DNA of 64,000 bases from Branchiostoma floridae (taxonomy: Eukaryota > Chordata > Leptocardii > Amphioxiformes > Branchiostomatidae), in NCBI RefSeq assembly GCF_000003815.2, contig NC_049982.1:29339974-29403973 (forward strand). Direction: 5' to 3'. The translations under genes and the position numbers were made by a program. The notes beneath the pieces are model-generated. The model was not told the DNA's origin. It was given only the letters and a program-made list of their open reading frames with translations, and did no database searches. Of the stretch, positions 42,001 to 51,000 are shown piece by piece. Within the stretch, counting starts at the first letter, position 1, and each line of letters opens with the position of its first letter.

Positions 42001-45000
42001 GTGTTGGAGACACTATCACTAATATATGATATACATTCAAGTCCATAATCTAGAAGATTCATTTATAAACATCATTGAATGCCCTAATATATTCATGCCA
42101 ACTCTAGGCACGTTACGCACCCAGCGGCGGCGAGGGTTCAGTGACCCCATCTCAAACGTAAACAAGAAGACGATCCTATGAAGAAGCCAAACATTTTGTT
42201 GGTGTGTGTTGAACTTCATTGTATTTTGTTGAAAGAAATTTGTATCTAAATATTGAATGGTAATATATGTTAATCTAGTGCCACAAAATATTATTCTACG
42301 TGTCTAACATAAGACTAGTTTTGATATAGGTGCTGGCCCCCATACGTGAATTGAACTCTCCCACACTTGATTGAAGCCTCCCGGTCCTTTGGGACAGCCG
42401 CCCGACAAGTGCGCACATGTCTGTAACTCGTTGTTTGTTGTTTATTTTACGTTCCACATGTTAATTTTTGGCACAGTTTGCACATCCATCGACAGGAATA
42501 TCACTAAGAATGATGTCGTCATTATACCCATTTCCTTTGTGTTTCTTGCCTTTTTTCACGAGCAAGTTATTCAAAGACGGGAAAATACGATCCAGATATC
42601 AATTTGCGAGCCAGTGGCTAGGCCACACCCACACAGCGCGAAACTTTAGGTATAGAGGCGTGCCGCTGTCCATCATCGCGTGGCGACCGACAAAATAATT
42701 AGCAACCATCTCCGCTAGCTGTGTGTCATGCTGTCCGTATTATAAAACGTCTGCACAGTTATTATTGGAATCTTTCGTCAGTAAATTTACTTTGCGCACA
42801 TGTAAGCGACTTTTGACAAGACTGGCCGGTGTTCCCATAAAGCTTTCCTTCTGCAAAACTGGTCTCCGGGGACAGCCGCCTACCAGACCGATTCGTAGGG
42901 CAGGAATCAAAATGTCACACTACAACGGGTCTCCAATTTCTGGAAGGGTGGCAAAATCACCAACGTCCGGCCGCACCTTTGAGATTCGGCCGTAAGTCTA
43001 GAATCTACTTGAATTATTCAGCAAAGCAAATAGGATGTAAAATCTGCTTGTCTCTAGTGTATAGTTATTGTGCATGTGATTTCATTAACTTTTGTAAAAC
43101 CAACGATATTCAGAAGGCTTCAGAAGTACCACGAGTGTTATCATACAAATTGTTGATTGAATGAGTAGAGATTAAAAGACGTCACCCTAGAGGATTATTG
43201 TTAACCTACGCCGTAGACGTTTCAACTTTCACATCGCTTGATAGATTTTTATGCCCGTCAAAGGCACATGTGTGAATAGCAGGCAAAATCTTTACTTGCG
43301 GCACAAGTGAATAAACGCTTTTTGAAAAGTTGGTAAGGAGGAACAATATTAAACAGGGAGGATTATTGTCGAGGAAATTCCGCTCGTGAGGACATGGATT
43401 TAACGTCCTTGGGAGGAAGTTACTAGTATGCCATGGTGAGGAGAAGTAATTCTATGGAACGTTGATATCAATATTTTTCAGTTGTAGTTGTACTCTACTC
43501 TCTTTACTCTATATGAAGCATGGACATGGACACCTGACGTGCTAATTCAGATTACGCTTAGTCTACAGTTTAGTCTTTGTTCTGTGCGTTTAGTTGTTAC
43601 ACAACATTGTGCATGTACACAGCCAAGATACGCTACTGAAGAAAACAACTTCGCTGGAATTTCACAGGTTTTATCCCCAGGGGCAGGCAGGCGAGTTTCT
43701 AAAGCTTGACTCCCTGCTGACAATAATCCCGATAGCCCGTCCGAACGGTTCAAACGGTTCGGGATTTACTGTGCCGTGTCCAGAGATCCACCTGGCTCCG
43801 ACATGTCCGACCCGTGAGAACGTTGCCCCCAACCAGGGAGGTTTTATCAAACCCGGGACATTGAGGAAACAACTTCGTTACCTTCGTCATGGATTTAAAA
43901 TTACCTCCGATCAGTGGTGTATGCGGAAATTGTAAGACGATCATAATCACATCATTATCTTCGCCGAGAAGGTTATATTTATGATATAATTTGCAACGGT
44001 ACGTGGAAACATGACTTCCTCTTTGATGCAACAAGTGAAAATTACGTCATACCACTGTGTTTCCACGAAAATGGGCGCTGAAACAACATTATGCATAATA
44101 CAGCCCCCAGGAGTCCCAGTAAGTGCGGAAAAAATACATGGATACTTCAGTTAGCCAGGATTTTGACTGTGCTGTTGATAATTTCACATCTAACACACTT
44201 GGTAACACAGCTAAACGATGTAAAACAGTTTCTTACCAGTTCAGTCTTGAACAAGAAGGGGTGTTTGTATTCCAGTCCATTCGTATTCCACGGAAGTTTC
44301 GGCAGTCAGTTGGAACAGCACCAGAACATAATTCCACACAAATTGTTTGTGTTGCTAGTCCTTTTCCATCTCTCCATGGCAGTTTGATGCATCCTGACCC
44401 GAAACGACAACGTACAAACCCCTCACGCGACACCTCTTCCAACTTATCCATGATAGTCTGTACATTTAGCCTTAGTATAAGACTAAAAAGCGGAAAAATA
44501 ACACAGGACATCAGGAAACGGTTTAGTGATGAGTTTTCAATTTGAAATGACCGCGACGCACGCGCAATGCTCATGTTATCCCCAGGGGCAGACAGGGGAG
44601 TCTTTCAAGCTTGACACCCTGCTGACAATAATCGTGATAGCCGGTCCGAACGTTCAGAACGGTACGGGAAGCACTGTTGCGTGTCCTGAGATCCGGCCTG
44701 TCCCTGGCCCGATCCAGGGCAGTTCTCTAAGTCTATTAAACCTTTCATATTACGAAGGATGAAGCGTCCAAATTTCTCAGGGGAACATGACACCGACCCC
44801 TAGATTGTGCGTCACCATCCCCAACCCCTATCAATTTACGACGCACGGGTAGTGCATAGTCTCTCCTTCTGTAAGTGTAACGTGCTGGATGCAGCCATCC
44901 ACGGCGTTTCTTGATCCAGTCGTCGCTTCGACTAACCAGTAATATATTTTCGAATTTTTATTGTACGTTTGTGCTCTTAAAGCTAAGTACAGGTCAAAAT

Positions 45001-48000
45001 GATAAAGTAGTTCTAACGCTTCTAACAACAATATGCATGTAAAATGGTGGCGTTAGATGTTCGGCTAACCGTTACCCGTGTCCGAGGCTGTTTTGGATAC
45101 CGTACTCCAGCGTGACACAGCACTGTACTTGTTTTTAGTCCCACTTTCTTGATATAATGTCACTGGTCAAACTAAACACGTTTTCAGAGAGTCGATTGAA
45201 GTCTCGCTGCTGCAGGTCGTCCAACAGGTGATCCAACCAGGTACTGCTCACAAGTTCCTTTCCGGCCAAAGCATGCGCTTTGACTCCAAACGATGGTGGA
45301 AATTTTGGTAAGTGAGAAACATTCAAAATATTGCACTTCACAAATCATGTTAGGTATTGTCCACAAGGCGAGATAATGCCAGACGTCATGAAAGGCAATA
45401 AAGATGCTAAATACATTTTCAACATTATCTCCCGTATTATTGCACATTTGGACAGAATCGTCGCTTGGTACAATGACAGTCAATCGAAACGTAGCGCTAC
45501 TCAATGTCGTCTTATTTGTAAAGCGCCAGAGACAATTATTTAATCATAGGGTAGAAAGATTATATTTAGTTCTACAGAAAACAATGGTGGTCTGTAACTT
45601 TTCCCCGCCCGTTTTAACGCCGTGCGAGCATGATCAATCCCGAGTCGTGTGGTGAAGACCTCAGGTGCCAGGGTGACCTACAATAGCATTGTCGTTTATT
45701 CTTCTTATAGTACTTTATTACACTGCGCTTGGAAGACAACGATTTTATTGGCGTGGGCAATGTAGTTAGCAAATCAAACACGACAGCAGAACGGACAATA
45801 TAGCGTTCGTGTGATTTAGAAACGAAATACGGCGTGCCGAATTCTTATTCGCCATGCCACTGCGACTATCCAAGCGGTATCTGCTGTTACGTGTTTAAGA
45901 CTTTTTTCTCATTTATCGCTAGAGAAAAATAAAGAGACAAACAGGACTAAAACATATTCATTCTTCATGAGAACAGACTTCGTAACAATGACTAACAGTC
46001 TTCTAGGTATTTTGGAAGATCATTGTCACATTGTCTGTAATAGTCTGTTTGACAGTACTTTGGAAAAAAACTGTTACATGCTGCTCATACCTATAGATAT
46101 TCATATGTCTGTTTAGTTATAGACCTTACGAAAGTCGCTTTACTTTTGTCGTGTCAATAAAGATTTTATATGCTGCATGCACGGCATTTGGTAGTGTACG
46201 AGATACGATGCAAAGACTGGTACTTCGTGGCAGATTACCCTTTAATAATGGTCGAGCGGATAAACATGTAGGTGTGATCCGCGTACTCAACGCTGCATGG
46301 GCGTGATGGGCAATCTAAACTGTGCACTCAGGTCGCGTACTGTTCCCTGGCCGGCTACACTCCTCTGGCCGGCTTACTCTTCTATTTATTCTATTTCTAC
46401 GGTTTTCCAGCGACCTGGAGTCTGGTAGAGACCAAGGACATTCTATCAGATAACGTCCTTGTAGAGACTAACATTTTCCTGCAAGGAGAGAGCAGGCCGA
46501 CTTCATTAGACCGCCCGGCGGTACCATAAACAGGCATTTGTAGCAGTTCTCCCACTCGGACGTATTTTCCCGTCCATAAAACTCGGACAGGGCCCACAAC
46601 CTAAATTATGTCACAAAATGTGGCAATATGTAACTGCGAAAATGTTGGCAATGCCTGAATCACTTGAATTTATCGTAAAATTTCTCCGTTTGTCACATTT
46701 CTGGGTATGTTTAAAACTTCTTATTGACGACCAGGGGGCTCAAGTACGTGGTTGAACAACGTGTTTTGGCTCGCCATATTCAGATGAATTTCCAAGAAAC
46801 TTGAAAGTGGGGCATAGGATTTCAGTTTCAGTTTCTTACAACCAATCATGTTGCTCATTATTTGCAGTGAAAATCGATGTCTCCGGCTCATTTCGTACAA
46901 ATCGTAGCGATTGGCTAGCCAGTAAATAGATTGTCACACACTGTACACATCAAACGGCTGCCGCCAGAATGGCGCCATGGGAACGGCCAATGTGTGGTGG
47001 GAAGACCACCAGAGATTTGAAGGTAGAAAAATCTCATTTTTATTTTATTTTCATAGGATTACTTAGTCTATTAGTATTGTTTAGGCGACAGTACAACGCT
47101 ATTACTATTAGTGTTCGCCCGCTCTGGCTGTTGCCCCGCAATAATGGACGTAATGCATGCCTCTAACAATGTCTAATAGTCTCACCTACGGACTGTACCG
47201 CTCTTCTGGTCGCTGTGCTTAGTGTACGGAAGGGGGCGCTGTCGCACGGCTTCGTACAATTTAGGGACTTAGACAAAATTTAGCCGGGCGGCGGCAATTT
47301 TTTCTAAGTGTTTTACGGCGCCCAAAGCGTCCGGTGGTCCTGAACTGCCGAACGTGCTGAACCACTTAATGACGGTTCACCGCCCGGCGCGCGGACCGGC
47401 AGCCTCGCGGGCCGGACGGCTTTCACGTAGGCGGACCGTGTGGACTGCCCTCGGACTGGTCCGAACCGTTCGGGGCGAGTTGATTTTCACACAGGTTGCG
47501 GGTTCGAATCCAGCTGCTGTGTTACCGATCTTGTGCCCTTGGGAAAGGCACTTTACACGACTTTCCTCACTTTACTCAAGTGAAAATGAGTACCTAGCTT
47601 CTACTTGGGCCGTCCCTCGGATATAGGACGTTAAATGGAGGTCCCGTGTATGGGGAGAGCCACACCCTATGCACGTTAAAGAACCCCCACACGTGCGATG
47701 CAGCGGTGTGTGTTGGTACAAATCCCTCTGTCGGAAGTTGGTGATTCACTTCAAATCACCCGGATGGAGGCCTGGCGACCTCTGTCTCGTATGAGCCACA
47801 TGGTGATTTACATCATTCACCCGGACAGGAGACTTGGCGCATCCCCATCTTGTAATTAGCCAGCGAAAGGGTATGTCACCCCGTAAGAGGCCGTATAACC
47901 CTGTCGTGTAGACATGTGCGAACATGTGTGATCACGTCGACCGATGATGATGATGATAATGTACTTCATTAGATAGACACAGGTACATGTGGTTGTCCGC

Positions 48001-51000
48001 TTATTTTTTTCCTCATGAAAAATGCTGTTTCTGTTAATTGTGTTTGTTTGCTTGTTTGTTTGCTTGTTTTAGTTAGCACAATGCTGGATGGTTTAGGATG
48101 ATACTTGGTCCCTTCATTTGGTAGGTTAATTTTAGAAGACAATAGTAATGGATGAATTTCTGCCCCCTGGCTTCTTTATTTGGTACTGCACCCAAAACGT
48201 CCAGTTTCAGATCATGGGATGTATCAAATCTGGGAGTTCTGCTGCAGTAAATCTAATCATTTCAAGGTCACATCAAGACCTACAGACATATCAAATATCA
48301 AAAGAATTCATCCAATTCAAAAGTTATGCTGTTCATTCACATACATTTTTGTACTGTGTATAACTAAAGCGCTACAAAAACAGAAATTCAACCTGTATTG
48401 TGCAATATTATTGGGGTTACACTTCATTTTTTTTTTGTTTACTTTTTCACGATCTCAAACTGTGATACGCTCACAGGAGACTTTCTTTAATCCTTCATGT
48501 TTGAAGTTGACCTCTTTTGACCCCAACAGAGACAATATTACTTCACCTTATCTGGTCACAGGAATGTGTAGGAGTCAGGCTTTTAGCCAGGCATGCGTCA
48601 ACGCGTCATCTGGACTACTCTCCAAGCAGAGGTTAGGCTCAGGCTGTTTTTTATCGTTTTTTTTAGTCGTTTTTATCGGGCTTTCTATTTCGTATTATAT
48701 CTTGCTGTGTCAAAACCTAACCTCTGCCGGCAGTCGCAATTTTCAAAGCGCCATAAACCTAATCACTTCAGCACATTACAGCCGTTTACCACGGACGTGC
48801 GAAGTGCGCGCTGCCCGGCCGAGGTCTTCCCTCCCCCGCCGTGCTAGTCTTTCCGGTCGTGGTCTCCAAGCCTCTGTCAGAATTCCATTCCATTTTCGTT
48901 GTTGTGAAGCTTGTGCTACAAACTGTAAATCTATTTAATCTCACGCACGGTTAGAAATTATAGCGTTTGGGGGGAAAATGGAGTAGCTCAAGGAACTTTA
49001 GGCCGGACACAGCGAAAAAAAAATGACAAAATAGAAAGCCCGATAAAAACGACTAAAAAAACGTTAAAAAACAGCCGGAGCCAAACCTCTGCTTGGAGAG
49101 TAATCTGGACGAACTTTTCTTAGAATAACAAGAAATTTGATGCCCCTGGACGCCCTATACTGGGGAGAAAATCCTCTGACAAGCATGAAATTCTGATTGA
49201 CCAGGGATACTACCAGGTCATCTGTGGTCACAGTCTTCTACTGTGACCTCTGGAACAGTATTTTTGCCTCTTGGGATACCTTAGAATGCACTGTTTTAAC
49301 TTAAAATCATCAAAAACTCTGCACCATGCAAGGTGGATGCCCCCAGACCCCCCTACAATAGTCATTTACCGCGACTCACCAATAAGTTTGGACTCCCTAT
49401 CATAAAATCCTAGCTAAAAGCCTGGTAGGAGCTGTTTCAGATGTGTGAGTCTACTACCATAGAGACCCAGCTTGGTGAACTGAGTTTCCAGCTTTGACAG
49501 AATGTAGAACAAAATGTACAAAGGCCATTTTGATCTGATTTTATGGATGACATCCATGCATGCATCAATTTCGGTCCATTTTCAAAACTAAAAGATAAAA
49601 AAGTAAACAAGTTTTCAACTATACTGTGTAAATGCATTTAATTTCGCGGGGATTTAATTTCGCGGTAGCGGGAAAAGGGACTTTTCCCGGTGGTCTTAAT
49701 TTCGCGGTAGCACCATGCACTGTAGTATGTTAATGCCCAGGAAAAATGTTCGCGATGGTTTTAAATTCGCGGTGAAATGGCGAACATTTCTGCATTTACA
49801 GTAATACAAAGCAGCTGCACATGTAACATGCGCAAATGCCGTAGATTCGAAAAGAATATAGGAAAACGTACATGTATATTGATGTTGTAGAATGCAACAT
49901 CAATTTCAAGGTCAAAGAAAAAAAATGTGAAAGAATAAAAATGAAGATCTATTGTTTGGTTATACCATATTCTCTGAGTGTTCAGTCATACGTTCAACCT
50001 TCCTGACCACTTAGACTTTCATAATGAAGGCAACTTTTTTTTGGGTAAAACTTTTTTTATTCGTAAGGTTGCTTGGATTTTGAGGTTCCCAGAGGATGTC
50101 ATCTATATAATCAAATCAAAATGGCCTAATAATTACACCTCTCAGATTGAGGGAGACAGGTAGGGAGTCGGAGACCGGTGTTTGGCAGCAGTTTGAAGTC
50201 TTTAATGACCAAACTTCGGCCAACAGCTAAAACTGAAACGAGCTGTCAGCAAAACTTCAAAAATAAGAGACTGAACTATTAACGACCTAATCTAACATAT
50301 CCTGTAGGCCACCAAATGTGCCCTCTAAACTACAATATGGACTAGCCTGATAAGCAATGCTGCTGTATACTGCTGGCTATCCTAGATACAAAGGGAACCA
50401 TATGAGGGGTGTTACTTCTAATTATAATTATAGCTTAGAGCTATAACACGATGCCTAACAAGAATTTTGCTCTATATTGACGACTATCTTGAAATAGGTG
50501 AACCATGTAAACGATTACTGCTGTGTATACAATCTTACAGGCGGTAACAAGAGACCTAACAATAAGAGCTATAACAAGATAACTAACAAGAGGTTTGCTC
50601 TATATTATTATTAATGCCTATCTGCATAGAGGGTGAACCATGTAAAATGGTTACCCCTGGTTATACAATATCACAGGCCGTAACAAGAGACCTAACAATA
50701 AAGTGCTATATACTAATGACTTGCCTAGATACAGGGTGAGCCATATGCCTGGGTTACTGCGATTAATAATGTCTTCGAAACAATAACATGCTTGAGCCTC
50801 ATGTGAAGGTGAGATTATGATAACTGTCCTAGAGTTCAATGTGTTGCCAGCTTGGGCGGGTGGAGGTGAGATTTTGCCGTGCAAGTTCTCTCCCAGGCCC
50901 CGGAGCCGCAGTGCAGTCTGGGAAACGTCGGTGCAATTCCCCACAATAACGCCTGGGGGCGCCATTCTACCATAATTACACCTCTCAGATTGAGGGAGTC

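Larger units (their letters stand above)
41226..47495. mobile_element. 6.27-kb inverted-repeat element inserted in a SINE
   Basis: Ends CCTGTGTGAAAAT and complement. About 450 bp at the left and 250 bp at the right are very GC-rich and packed with GTTCGGACGG-like motifs. Inside are a 53-bp tandem pair (41743-41848) and a 130-bp direct repeat (43664 and 44572). No transposase or other gene recognised; ORFs up to 140 codons lack coding character. Confidence 0.65.

Noticed and set aside
44123-44545. 140-codon ORF inside the 6.27-kb element
   Set aside because: No recognisable motif, overlaps a comparable ORF on the other strand; not enough for a gene call.
48180-48938. 252-codon plus-strand ORF
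   Set aside because: Overlaps the arm of a foldback element, odd composition, no domain.
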